A stretch of 64,000 nt of DNA from Siphonodentalium dalli (lineage: Eukaryota; Mollusca; Scaphopoda; Gadilida; Siphonodentaliidae): positions 17,995,326-18,059,325 of the forward strand of contig CP136069.1 of assembly GCA_032622095.1 (NCBI GenBank). Reading direction: 5' to 3'. This document shows positions 12,051-22,691 of this stretch, piece after piece. Each line of letters starts with the position of its first letter. Position 1 is the stretch's first letter. The notes under the pieces were generated by a model. The model was not told the DNA's origin. It was given only the letters and a program-made list of their open reading frames with translations, and searched no databases. The position numbers were made by a program, and so were the translations under genes.

Positions 12051-12873
12051 GGGATATAATTAGAGAGTGGTCTACAATATCCGTCAATCTGAAGTTATGT
12101 TTGTTCACGACACTAACCACTAAGGGCACTTACAGCCCCACTTAATTTTTCGAATGCCCAGAATCACATTAACACAACCTGTTCCATATTACATACCATT
12201 TGGAAGAGGAAGCAAGAATATATACATATTCCACCAAAATAGAGAACAGCTGTGGTATAGGAGTGTCCACCAAGTGATAGATATTCTCAGGTTCAGCCCA
12301 ATACTTCCCCCGTTATTTACACCAGAATACGCCATAATTCCCAACTAAGAGATAGCGTCATTCTCCTACTCATCTTTACCAAAAAAAGTGAACAACGAAG
12401 GGAGAAGTATTGTATTGGCAATATAGACTATTTATCAAAATCAACCCCAGTCACAGAACACACTTCGGTACCTTGACAAAAAACATGTTCACAGTTAATT
12501 AAACCGGATAAGTTGATAATACAACGTTTGGAGCTTCCTCTTTCAAATGGTATATAATATGGAATATGTTGTTTGTAATGTATATGGTGATTCGAAAATT
12601 AGGTGAGTCTTTAGGCATATGACAATTACTGGCACCAATCTATGTCAACGAAAATTCTTCAGTTTTGTTCACTTCCAGAGAAAACCAAGAAAAAAATGTG
12701 CATACCAAGAGGGGTTGTTTGTGTTATTAAATGGGGATAATTTCGTTTGATGTGTACTCGACAAATAGAGAAAATCCCACCTTGTTACATGCTATACATA
12801 ATGGTAATGGATGATTGATTTATTGCAATGTCACATATAAGAGCGAAGCAAACAAAACATATATATACACTAT
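12051..12873. other. No gene recognised
   Basis: Intronic AT-rich sequence of the lectin gene; no element with defined ends seen. Confidence 0.35.
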
Positions 12874-13333
12874 ATATGTGACCCGCCATATCAAATCCAG
12901 TCGTAAGTCGGGATTTTTTTACCCTGTGCCAATGCATTCTCTTATATAATTATGCGAGTCGACCATATGTCGCCTCGCATATATAAGAGAATGCATTGGC
13001 CTAACAATTTTTTTTAAATAAATGTTTCTTACAATTTTTAGGACATAAAATAAAAAAACATCCATTACCCTGCAGGGAGCCCCACACATATATAGAAGCA
13101 TATAGAAGAGTGTCGTCTGCTCATGTTTGTCTGGGGCTCTGTACGGTTGAAATTATAAAATTGTTAAAAAATACGAGAAAAAATTATTAAAATTGTAAAA
13201 AATTGTTAGGCCAATGCATTCTCTTATATATGCGAGGCGACCTATGGTCGACTCGCATATATAAGAGAATGCATTGGCACAGGGTAAAAAAAATCCCGAC
13301 TTACGACTGGATTTGATATGGCGGGTCACATAT
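12874..13333. mobile_element. 460-bp palindromic MITE with a hairpin in each arm
   Basis: Outer inverted repeats start ATATGTGACCCGCCATATCA (12874) and end as its complement at 13333, continuing through CCAGTCGTAAGTCGGGAT. Inside is a core running from CCCTGTGCCAATGCATTCTC (12922) to its complement (ending 13284). Each side of the core is itself a hairpin: GCCAATGCATTCTCTTATAT folds onto ATATAAGAGAATGCATTGGC about 30 bases later (12928-13000 and 13210-13278). No coding capacity. The same core lies inside two otherwise unrelated TTAA elements (13874-14245, 16651-17050). Confidence 0.85.
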
Positions 13334-13442
13334 GTACACACACATGGATATCACGTTCATTACTTGTCACCTCACGCGTACAAGTATGCAAGAGTGTGTT
13401 TGAGTATATACAGACGTTAGATTACACAATACTATCCAATAA

Positions 13443-13799
13443 CCTTAAAGGTACACAGTCCAATTTCTTGAAATGTCGCTTCAGTTATCAGAATCGATTA
13501 ATTGCCCAAAACTAATTCTGACCACTGTCAACTATAGTATAAAATTCCCCAAAAAGTGTTATATATCAACATTTTGTTCAACGCAATTTGGTATCGAGAA
13601 TATGTTGATCGACATTCGTCGAATATTTGCCAGGCCGCCAAATAGTCTGGGTTTTGATAAATAACAGATTACAAAACTCGAAATCTGATAACTCTGGGAT
13701 CGGATGGATGGGTTCTTCCAATCTAATATAATTTTACCCCGAAGCCGAAGAAATAGTAATTTAGGGGCGTTAAATCGGACTATGTGTCTTTAACAATTA
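13443..13799. mobile_element. TIR MITE (TTAAAGGTAC..), copy 1
   Basis: Left end TTAAAGGTACACAGTCC and right end close to its complement (GGACTATGTGTCTTTAA at about 13783-13799). Internal blocks such as TCTGATAACTCTG, GATGGGTTC and CCGAAGAAATAGTAATTTAG are shared with the copy at 52128-52614. Non-autonomous. Confidence 0.7.
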
Positions 13800-13873
13800 G
13801 GATAATTACATGTTTTCCCACATAACAGTGAATATCAATTTCTGATTTTGTTCATATAAAATAGGACACCGCC

Positions 13874-14245
13874 TTAATCCTTTACCCAACAAACCGGCCA
13901 AAACCGGCCAAATAAAGCTTCAACAGCCTAAAATATATTCGGTCTGTCTGAATAGAACCATACAAATATGGATATCATTGGAACCGGCTCCTTGACCACA
14001 TTGTGATAGTTACAGTTATGCCCTGTGCCAATGCATTCTCTTATATATGCGAGTCGACCATAGGTCGCCTCGCATATATAAGAGAATGCATTGGCCTAAA
14101 AAAAAACTCTTTTTTTAACACTTTTTACCATTTTTTCTTACATTCTTTAACAATTTTATAATTTTTAATGTGTTAAGCCAATGGTCGACTCGCATATATA
14201 AGAGAATGCATTGGCACAGGGCCCTTCTGTTGGGTAAAGGGTTAA
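13874..14245. mobile_element. piggyBac-type TTAA MITE, copy 1
   Basis: Flanked by TTAA at 13874 and 14242. Terminal repeats are (T/C)CCTTTACCCAACA and its complement TGTTGGGTAAAGGG. TTAA target duplications with CCCTT ends are the hallmark of the piggyBac superfamily. It encloses the palindromic core CCCTGTGCCAATG..ggcacaggg (14031-14221), whose right hairpin has lost one half. No transposase. Confidence 0.8.
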
Positions 14246-14416
14246 CGCCGCACCTTGGGAACAGACATAGTCTTTACAGGAGACGAATACATGTATCTTG
14301 AATGGAAAGGAGACCATTGAATTTCTCTTTCGCATGATGACCCTTAAGTATTAAGAGATATGTTCTCGGATTCCCTCCAAATGACTACAAATATTATTTC
14401 TTCCATCTTCCAGTAT

Positions 14417-14942
14417 CACCCCTGTTCAAGTGGTCCTGCAAATGTGTTATGATGCTGGTGTGTCCTGCTGTATTGCTATGATGCTGTTAGGGAAAACTGA
14501 TTAAGAAAACGTACCGTTATTTTTCTAAAGTTGTCATTTTTGTGGTGTTTGGCTAATCCGAGGGATTTGAGGAAAAAGCCAGTGTCTGTATGAAACATTG
14601 AAGAACATATATATTTTTGAAAAATTGAATAATGGCCGCGCTGGTGTTTGTAAAACGACATGAATAGACAAATTGATTAGAGTCCATTATCAACAACTAA
14701 TACAATTAGTATTACAACTATTTCGCAAAATATATGTTTCTCGAATATTTGATACAAATAATGGCCTTTCCTTGTTATGCTCAGATTGTTCGAAAACCAC
14801 AAAAATGACAACTTTATAAAAAATTAACGGTACTTTTTCTTAACAGCATCAGTTTTTCCTAACAGCATCATAGCAATTTAGCAGGACCCAACCGCATCAT
14901 AGCACATTAGCAGGACCACTTGGCCAGGGGTGATTAGTGACC
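14417..14942. mobile_element. TIR MITE with ~110-bp terminal repeats (CACCCCTG)
   Basis: Left arm from 14417 (CACCCCTGTTCAAGTGGTCC, then TATGATGCTG, GCTATGATGCTGTTAGG, CGTACCGTTATTTTT) is mirrored by the right arm ending at 14942 (complement of CACCCCTGGCCAAGTGG). Target duplication unclear. The TTAA MITE at 16651-17050 sits in another copy of this family, and partial copies lie at 44205-44420 and 45125-45275. Confidence 0.75.
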
Positions 14943-15050
14943 GTTTATGATTCGCAGTCCTGAGCCCCAGAAGATATGCATATCGATAAGATTAGACGGC
15001 AAATTCTTCAAATACTTCGGACAATCATATTAACTATATATTTTGAGACT

Positions 15051-15636
15051 TCCGTATATATATATGTGTGTCCTTTATAGACTCGAAAACGGCTCGACCG
15101 ATTGAGCCCAAACTTGCTATCTAATGGTAAAAAGCCACGAGAAATGCCATCGCACCGCTTCTGAGAACGTCCGAGCACTCCTTCACCCTTCGCCCTGCCA
15201 CCGTCGTTGGAATTAATGGGTTAATATTAAGGAGCGTTCGTATCTGCGGTGTCGTTGTTAAAGGGCGTTTATATACACGAATATAAATACGTCGACCGTC
15301 TCGGAAACTGGGGATATCAATTTCGTACTTAGGGCTTCCAAGGGACGGGGGAGGTTTTCGACGGGTCAGTTTGTCCGCCTGAGGTGACCTTGACCTTGAA
15401 ACGGGTACCCACAAATCAGCGGTGACATCGACGTGAAATTTGTTATGTACGGTAAGCTCGGGACGTGGAATATTTTTGTCGGGTTATTTTGTCCACCCAA
15501 CATGACCTTGAAACGGATACCCGCAAATGATAGCATGCTGTCGGCGTGCCTATACGGGGTTACCTTGAAAAACAAAAATTAATGGATCGACCAAAGCCAT
15601 GGGACCAAATCCGCCAGTGGCGGGCTAATCTGCTAG
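15051..15636 (+). mobile_element. Helitron-like non-autonomous element
   Basis: The start has the (TA)n GTGTGTCCTTTATAGACTCG and AAAACGGCTCGACCGATT pattern that I associate with Helitron 5' ends. The 3' end has a short hairpin CCGCC-AGT-GGCGG (15611-15623) followed 9 bases later by CTAG and then T (15633-15637), matching the Helitron CTRR-T rule. No Rep/helicase inside, so it would depend on a helper. The exact 5' TC end is uncertain. Confidence 0.6.
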
Positions 15637-16381
15637 TAATCTATATTTGCGAATGTCTTTGTTCTATATAAATCAACGGGTAGGGGGCATCTAGATGGTT
15701 ACACAAGGGATATGTAACTTTTTGCGAGGAAGTTGCTAACGTTTAAATTAAAAAAAAGTGACGCTGTTTGTCAGGGGCCGAAATAGCGGAAGGGGAAACA
15801 GCATCGATGACATTTTTTGTCGCGGATTCTCAAATTTATACATAATCATCTACATGATATGAGGAGTCTAATTTTGTGGTTTAAATATACCAAACGTGAC
15901 TCCGTGTGAGTCAGAGTTGGGGAGGAGAGGGCAACCAACATTGATAAAACTATTTTTAGTGCCAGTTTCCATTTTCGCGTTTCAAGTCAATACATACGGA
16001 CGAATTCGTGGACGTTATGCCTCCAATTGGTTAAACACTGATATCATTCAGCATAAGCGCACTTGCAAACGCCGAGTCGCATAACATGCACTTTTCTCCA
16101 GATGTACCTTTACGAACCTATTGCAATGTGCCAAAGATTGGTATGAGACAAATATCAGAATGAGACTCGGGTTGGGAGAAAATAAGACGTCCATCATGAT
16201 GTGGGCATTAAAAAAGTCATGTCAACCTCGGTGCTAGATATTTGGTCCTGACACTCGGCAAGCTTCGTGTGCAGTCAAAACATCTGGCCCCTCGGATGGG
16301 AGTTTTCCATTCTACATCCCAGGCGATGATGAATAATATTAATTATTGCCCTTGCAAACGGTGAAAGTGCAAGGCTCTCAC
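15637..16381. other. No gene recognised (lectin intron)
   Basis: Intronic sequence with no supported element; short ORFs lack domains. Confidence 0.35.
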
Positions 16382-16481
16382 CATGTGTAATGTGCTGTTC
16401 CTTTAGATAAGCTGTGACTGCCTGACTTTCTCCGGCGGTCTCGATTGTTATAAGATGGGCCCCGGATGAACTACAGAAATT
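16382..16481 (-). CDS. C-type lectin domain gene, exon b
   Basis: Minus-strand exon of 100 bp with a good pyrimidine tract and acceptor (CTTGTCTTTCAG) ending at 16482 and a donor ATG|GTGAGA starting at 16381. Phase 0 in, phase 1 out. It encodes NFCSSSGAHLITIE followed by TAGESQAVTAYLKEQ. This is the classic helix-strand segment of a C-type lectin domain, with the conserved Cys of the FC, the GAHL motif and the VTIE-like strand. It joins in frame to 18989-19080 (phase 0) upstream and 9922-10153 (phase 1) downstream, although a 6.2-kb repeat-filled intron intervenes. Confidence 0.88.
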
Positions 16482-16570
16482 CTGAAAGACAAGGAACACA
16501 CCTTTAGATACATGTATGTAAAAGGGTTTTCAAAACACCACTCTCAATATATGAAATCTATTGAATGCAG

Positions 16571-17145
16571 ACTCACCACTCCCGGTTGAACAGTACTGTT
16601 AATTTGCTATGATATTGATGGATCGTGCAGACTTGCTGTGCATGATGCTATTAACCCTTTACCCAACAAACCGGCCAAAAACGCCCAAATAAAGCTTCAA
16701 CAGCCTAAAATATATTCGGTCTGTCTCAATAACACCATACAAATATGGATATCATTGGAACCGGTTCATTGACCACATTGTGATAGTTACAGTTATACCC
16801 TGTGCCAATGCATTCTCTTATATATGCGAGTCGACCATAGGTCGCCTCGCATATATAAGAGAATGCATTGGCCTAAAAAAAATCTTTTTTTAACACTTTT
16901 TACCATTTTTTCTTACATTCTTTAACAATTTTATAATTTTTAATGTGTTAAGCCAATGCATTCTCTTATATATGCGAGGCGACCTATGGTCGACTCGCAT
17001 ATATAAGAGAATGCATTGGCACAGGGCCGTTCTGTTGGGTAAAGGGTTAAGAAAAAGCGCCGTTATTGTTATCTCAAGTTTTCATTTCGTGATATTTGGT
17101 TAAAGATACACAGATAGATAGATATGTTTCTTCCAACCAAGATAT
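16571..17145 (+). mobile_element. Decayed CACCCCTG MITE copy split by the TTAA MITE
   Basis: Sequence before 16651 (GGTTGAACAG, TTTGCTATGAT, GCATGATGCTA) and after 17050 (GAAAAAGCGCCGTTATTGTT, AAGTTTTCATTT) corresponds to the left arm of 14417-14942, interrupted exactly at TTAA. This shows that the piggyBac-type element inserted later. Confidence 0.55.
16651..17050. mobile_element. piggyBac-type TTAA MITE, copy 2
   Basis: TTAA at 16651 and 17047; ends CCCTTTACCCAACAAACC and TTCTGTTGGGTAAAGGG. Interior closely matches 13874-14245 and has both hairpins of the nested palindromic core intact (16798-17026). Confidence 0.85.
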
Positions 17146-18418
17146 ATGCTACGAAGAACAGAAACAAACAAAAACGGAATGACAATAAACAATACCTATC
17201 CTTAGTCATGCACGGAGAAGTTGAGTCTCGATTCTTATTGCTGCGTTGTGCTTTTTTTTGTTTGGGGTAGTGGCAAATTATTGGCCCTGGCTAAATTTGA
17301 CAATTTGATTAGTCGTTTTCCGCTTATATACATGTAGGGACCCACTTGTCGGGGCATGGCATAGGATTTAACAAACTAGTATATGGAAATGTATGATATG
17401 GCAGATTGACAGGTTGCCAGTCTGGTATGTCCGTTGGCTAACCAGGAGAGGTTCCAACGGTATGTTACGAAGAACAGAAAAAAAGAGACATCCGGGTATT
17501 AAATCTCCATGTACCCCACGATGTTGCCGGAGATAACGATTTTGTCCCCACAACAATAACCATGTCTCCTTAATTTAAGTGTGTTTTTCATAGGTTATCC
17601 AATTAATTCACACCAATAAGAATAATTCAGTAGCTGACCTAAGGATCCGGCGTCAGGTGACGTCATATTCGGCGTGCGAAAGCAACGTCACGATTGGTGG
17701 AAACTGCCAGTTCAAGGGTGACGGGGGACATGGTGATTTAAACGTGGCGTTGTAGCCAATCAGATTGCTAGTTACAACCGGATGTGGGGACAATTACACA
17801 TATCTCAGGTTGAATGTGAACGAAAGCGCGTGTGTCGCTATATCCACAACCCTGCATGGATCGACACCGTGGTCATACAGTTTGAGTTAATTATCTGCCA
17901 ACCAAACTATACAAGAAAACCAATGTCAGAAATGGTAACGCGCTCAAGATCATATATTATATACCCATGATTGTAAATATAGAATATAAAATTATTTTGG
18001 TTTCGCGAATGACCAACTCAGAATTCCGTTAAAATAACAATAACAACCAACACCTAATTAACAAACCGGCGGCCGTCTCCGACCACAACCATCAGTGGGC
18101 TGCAGAACGAAACATGTCTATAAAAGTTGAAATATAAGACTTACAAATTATCTTTTTCATTTTTTTTATTGGTAATTGACATAGCTTATCACAAACCAAA
18201 AATCAACATTATTGATATAATAATGTAAAGGACAATAAACGAAATTGAAATTCTCAAACTACACCTTTTACGGGACTCAGCCTCCTGGTCGCACAGTTCG
18301 ACTTTTAAACCAATTATCTATAAATAAAATGCCCATGGGACCACAGCTTTCAATACTTTGGAGAACAGTATACACGCGGCGCGCGCTAACAACTTGAGAA
18401 CATACGCGGCTAATTGTT
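17051..18418. other. Lectin intron: short duplication, otherwise unassigned
   Basis: A 30-bp segment around ACGAAGAACAGAAA occurs at 17152-17170 and again at 17465-17482, each preceded by TTCCAAC. The stretch also holds the promoter-like cluster at 17655-17770. No exon found. Confidence 0.35.
17655..17770. promoter_or_regulatory. CRE plus CCAAT-box cluster
   Basis: A perfect TGACGTCA (in GGTGACGTCATATTCGG), then ACGTCACGATTGGTGG (inverted CCAAT) and GTAGCCAATCAGATTG (CCAAT) lie within about 115 bp of locally CpG-containing sequence. Such spacing is common in vertebrate and invertebrate promoters. No transcription start or gene can be tied to it; it lies inside the first visible lectin intron. 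Confidence 0.3.
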
Positions 18419-18604
18419 GATTTCCCGTAACGTCATCAGTCTATGTGGTTGTGATTTCCCGTGACGTCAGCAGTCTATGTGGTTGATTTCCCGTGACGTC
18501 AGCAGTCTATGCGGTTGATTTCCCGTGACGTCAGCAGTCTATGATTTCCCGTGACGTCAGCAGTCTATGCGGTTCATTTCCCGTGACGTCAGCAGTCTAT
18601 GCGG
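18419..18604. repeat. CRE-bearing minisatellite, 6 units
   Basis: Unit of about 30-38 bp: GATTTCCCGTGACGTCAGCA followed by GTCTATG and TGGTT or CGGTT. Five units contain the perfect palindrome TGACGTCA (CREB/ATF site) and the first has TAACGTCA. It lies in the lectin intron about 400 bp from exon a. Confidence 0.9.
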
Positions 18605-18639
18605 GTGTGGTTTTAGATACTTCTTTCGAGTTCATCTCA

Positions 18640-18922
18640 ATGATGTTCATATCTTTTTAAATATTATAATAATCGCTTGGAGCATATACACACATCGCAC
18701 AACAAACGATGATGCATTGTGTTCTGGTCGATGTGAATCTTCGTCGCGGTTGACTTTAATATACACACATATCTTCAGAAACGGTTAAGAACTGTCAGCA
18801 GTCCTGACTCCAGGCCATTATGATCATATCTTATGTCAGTTTTGAATTGCGCGAATTCAAATAGCGCGAATTCAATACTGAGCAAAACGAAATACAGCGC
18901 AAATTTAAATACGAGAAGGTAG
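18640..18922 (-). mobile_element. Truncated copy of the CGTATTTAAATTCGCGC MITE
   Basis: Reverse-orientation match to the left end of 25800-26583: ATACACACATATCTTC, GTCAGTTTTGAATT, GCGCGAATTCAA, and the terminal GCGCAAATTTAAATACGAG. The other terminus is missing. Confidence 0.6.
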
Positions 18923-18988
18923 AGAAGAGTTTGACATAATTAGTTAAATCATATAAACCTACCTCATGAATGTGCATTCGATACTTAC

Positions 18989-19080
18989 ATTCATATGGTA
19001 ATAGTCCCCCATGTCGTCTGAGACGTGAAAGCATTTTGATAAATACTCGAGCCCTCCACCAGGACATGTAGTAGTTTCGA
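18989..19080 (-). CDS. C-type lectin domain gene, exon a (start of CTLD)
   Basis: Minus-strand exon of 92 bp between acceptor ACATTTGCAG (19081-19090) and a consensus donor GTAAGT (18983-18988). Phase 1 in, phase 0 out. It encodes ETTTCPGGGLEYLSKCFHVS then DDMGDYYHMN. The CP-G-x-x-x-Y-x-x-x-C-F pattern is the N-terminal disulfide hairpin found in long-form C-type lectin domains. Phases and content fit exon b exactly, giving a domain of about 140 residues with six cysteines. The upstream exon, with any signal peptide, must lie above 19080 and end in phase 1; it was not found. In a competing plus or other minus frame the exon would contain stops. Confidence 0.85.
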
Positions 19081-19392
19081 CTGCAAATGTTATAGTTCAA
19101 ATAATGAGAACCGTGCATTGAATATTTCAACAGGCGTGAATTGAGTAGACATTAGAGGGGTCATATTTCCCTACGAGAAATGCGTTTTAATGTGGCAGTT
19201 ATATACGCGGCGATACGTACGAATAATGTGTATTCTACTCATGACATATACTATATATCTTTATCTCCTCCAGCTAGGAGAGTATGTTTTACAAAATACA
19301 TGTTACAATAAAATTATAAATATAGAAAGAAAAGTAAATAGTAATTCCCGCAACCATGAAACACACATCAAAACAATCACACACAGGCACAC

Positions 19393-19454
19393 AATAATAA
19401 ATAAATAAATAAATAAATACATACATAAATAAATAAATAATTAAATAAATAAAA
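19393..19454. repeat. (AAAT)n microsatellite
   Basis: About 60 bases of imperfect AAAT/ATAC repeats. Confidence 0.95.
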
Positions 19455-19619
19455 ACCAGCAATGCATATGCAAAATATTAGTTTTTTGTAAGTTTCCATT
19501 GTGAATGCATGCATGTAGCCACCACTAACCTGTATTATTATTGTCTTGGTATGGTGCGATGTTGTGATTGTTTTATAGGATCATCATATGCTGACCTCAG
19601 ATGTTAGATTGGCATTGAG

Positions 19620-20062
19620 ATTAAAGCCACATGGCGGTTTGCGCTCCAAAATACACATAACACTTTCGCTTTTGATTTTTTCTCAGTATCGAAATAGGTC
19701 GATAAGTATCTGAACTACCTTTCTACGAGCATTATGTAACACAAACAGACGCATTGAAGTAATGAAAAATACAACTGTAAATATACGGTGACCCAAACAC
19801 AAAACAGCCATTTGCGCGACATGTAACAGAAAAGAGCGTTCCGTGGTAGTCTATTATTGATATGGTAGCAATAAAGAGCGTCTGTCTGATTTCTGGCGAA
19901 AAGTTGAAAACGGCTGAAAAATGGCTATGACTTTGGCAAGTGTTTTTCAGGGCATATGAAGCAGTATATCATTAGTTCGTTTATGCATCGACCAATCGTA
20001 TCCGTCGCTCCAAATTACATAGAAAAACTTTGGAGGTTCGAATGAGCCATGTCCTTTTAACA
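19620..20062 (+). repeat. AATAAAGAGCG-repeat family, copy 1 (~440 bp)
   Basis: Contains the paired motif AAAGAGCG at 19831 and 19873 (42 bp apart), then CGGCTGAAAAATGGCTATGA, GGCATATGAAGC and GGTTCGAATGAGCCATGTCC. Reverse copies at 26803-27248 and 27879-28338 match almost throughout. No coding frame is conserved among copies, so it is a non-coding dispersed repeat. Confidence 0.8.
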
Positions 20063-21344
20063 GTTGCCGAATCGATGCAGCTTTTGGTTCACATTGCATG
20101 ACAATAGGTAAATTGTGAAAGTAGACGATCTTTTCATAGCATATAATCTACATTATATTTCACTTTCGGCGTTTTGATATCTGATATAAAATACATATAC
20201 CGCAAATACAGTCAATGAAACCGAACTTGCATGCTAATCACAAGGCCGCGGTATGCAAGCCTATACGACGATGGCTGTGTTATCAACTAACACGGACGAC
20301 CGATACCCCCCCCCCCCCCAAAAAAACCCGCGACTTGGGGCCAGGATACACAAACAACGTCTTCTCGTTACAAAAGAACACACGAATTTTGAATGTGTGT
20401 CTCTTGGGATTATGTGTATCCCCCCACTGTGGGTGAACTGCTCCTGACGATTTGGTTCTCTACCGATCAATATTTACATTCTCTGGCGAGCAAAGTTTCC
20501 GATTCTTTGCATTTTTGCTCATTTTCGTGACATTGTCATACTGACAGCAATATTTCTGCCATTCGTTACCTCGACTCATTACAACAGAAGGAGCAATGGA
20601 TGCACAAGTAAGGTTAGTAATATATGTCCCAAAAGCGAGTCAGTTCATCGTCACAATTTCAAATGTTATTGAGAAATTACTCGGTATTTGTCAGATGGTG
20701 AAAAAAACATTTTTACAAACTAATACTCATAAAAATTCGTCGTAACTTATAAAATATGGAGCCCCTGACATACATTCGGGGATGCTAAAAAAATAAACTA
20801 TAACTCGCATTTTTTTTTTTGGAGAAAAGAAGCTATAATGAAAATATATGCAACTTACTCGCGGTGGCTACGGTTCTCTACAAATGTGCGGAGTAGTTTT
20901 TACATGTCCACATTTAACGCCACAATTATGTTGAAACAATTATTGGGCTAAAACAAGATATTGTATTGGGTTCACATTACCTAAATACAGTTACCTGCTC
21001 ACAATTATAACATCACTTTCTCACAAAGTTACGACATGCAAACAATTAATGAGCACATATCATATTGTTGTTTCTTTAGAACATTATTTCTCTTCGTGTA
21101 CTCTACTTCCTAAAGTTTCTGTACTGTTTGATAAGTATAACAAAAGTTGTTTCAGCCATAGGGATAAGAAATTTAGCATATGTCATTGGGCAATAGTCGT
21201 TTTTTTTTTTTTTTTTAGAATAAACCGGGACAGGAATTGTGACTATTATTAGAACTGTATAACATTTTTGAAAGTAATTTTATTTTATGATACTTTTAAG
21301 AGAATTATATGTAATAGTGTGCGTTTCTCCTGTTTATGTACCTC
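20063..21344. other. No gene recognised
   Basis: Contains a C-run/A-run at 20308-20328 and T-runs at 20811 and 21199. A GTAAGG after ATGGATGCACAA (20594-20611) could be a donor, but no acceptor or domain supports an exon. Confidence 0.35.
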
Positions 21345-22030
21345 GATTTTTTTTTGGGGGAGACTATTAAAATAGCTGGTGTCCGTCTGTCCATCGAGTC
21401 GTTGGGATAGCCGCGCGTCCGTCTGTGCGGAAACATTCCGGATGAGAGCTTCATTTTTGGGCTAACGGATCGAAACCAAATTTGTTATGTGAGTTTATGA
21501 GCTCAAAATACAGGTCAAGTTCGGTCCGGAGTTATGAGGTTTCCGGATGATAGCTTTAGACTGTGTGATCGGATCTGAACCAAATTTGATATGTGAGATT
21601 ATGAGCTCCAAATACAGGTCAGTTTCGAATATGGGTTCGGTCCGACCATTTTGCCGGAGTTATGGTCCTTGTCGACTTTTTGGTTATTTTGGTTTCCGGG
21701 TGATAACTTTAGTTTTTGTAATCTGATTGTTTTTTAATTTGGTTTGTGGATTAACCACATGAAGATACAGGTCAAGTTCGAATTGGTGAGGTCCGCCCAA
21801 TTGTGCCGGAGTTATGTACCTTGTCGACTTAAAATTTGCCGATTATTTTGGTTTCCGAGTGATGACTTTACTTTTAGTTATCTGATTGCTTTTAAATTCA
21901 ACTGCATCTCTTGATATGTGGCACGTAGTTCAAATTTCAGAAGACAAGGCCAAGTTTGAAGATGGTCACGGTCCAATGAACTTTGACACAATTAAAAAAA
22001 ATCTACCCTTACTATAAGTTACTAAAAATC
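21345..22030 (+). repeat. Decayed tandem repeat, about 4 units
   Basis: Units contain TTTCCGG-TGATA-CTTTA, ATCTGAT/ATCGGAT, CCAAATTTGATATGTGAG, ATACAGGTCAAGTTCG, and CCGGAGTTATGGTCCTTGTC. It starts with CCGTCTGTCC/CGTCCGTCTG. Same style as 4985-5790 but a distinct sequence. Confidence 0.55.
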
Positions 22031-22349
22031 CACCTTTCGGGGGACACGTGGTCACTGACCTTCCATTGTTGTTGCTGCTGTCGTTGTTGTTGTTGGAAGT
22101 GTTTCTGCAAAGAGACAAGGCCCCTTTAAGCGTTTCGCACAGTTTTGTTTGTTGAATTTACATTGCTGAATATCTATTCCTCAGAAATGGCGATGCTATT
22201 ATTGCCAAGCAATGATTGGACATGGAAACGAGACGCTGTAGCATACCCTCATTGCACACCAGGACCTCGAGATCGTCTTGCTGTGTGGTGTATCGAGTGA
22301 TTATCTTCGCAACACACAGTACATTATTCCAAAAAACACTACCCTGTGA

Positions 22350-22691
22350 TCTGGCAACCATCCGCTTAAACGAGGATTATTGCGTTTTGACTTTTCCGAA
22401 ACCGACATACCTGAAAGGCCTCTGAAGAAAGTGACGCGAGATGTGAGTTCACACAAACAGCTGTTTCAAGGAGAATCGGATATTAACATGACAGAATCTG
22501 ACTCTACTCGTGGTAAAGAATAATTGTCACAGTTGTTGCCAGATATAGTAGATTTTCACACTGAGCATGACCGACTGGGGGAGTGGCAATGTTTGATGCG
22601 AGAGTTAGCAACCAGACGTTTTCCTTTAAATAACATTGCCTTTCAATTATTTCTCGATGTCCGTAAAATACAGACATTCGGTTCTAGCTAG
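22350..22691 (+). pseudogene. Unrecognised coding relic with one in-frame stop
   Basis: A 114-codon open frame is broken only by TAA at 22521-22523. It reads protein-like: LLRFDFSETDIPERPLKKV, then HKQLFQGESDINMTE, and after the stop LLPDIVDFHTEHDRLGEWQ, REL, RRFPLNNIAFQLFLDVRKI. The second half resembles uncharacterised proteins (possibly transposon-borne) that I associate with mollusc genomes, with a 'FPL-NIA-LF-DV' stretch. I cannot name the family. No start codon or splice sites were established. Confidence 0.4.

Noticed and set aside
14417-14942. hAT element with 8-bp target duplication
   Set aside because: No 8-bp duplication is visible beside the ends; superfamily left open.
17368-17556. 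Further lectin exon on the minus strand
   Set aside because: No cysteine or tryptophan pattern of a CTLD and phases do not fit between exons a and b.
22040-22110. Leucine-rich signal peptide (LPLLLLLSLLLLEVFL)
   Set aside because: No start codon in frame, and the complement is a (CAA)n-type tail; more likely simple repeat.
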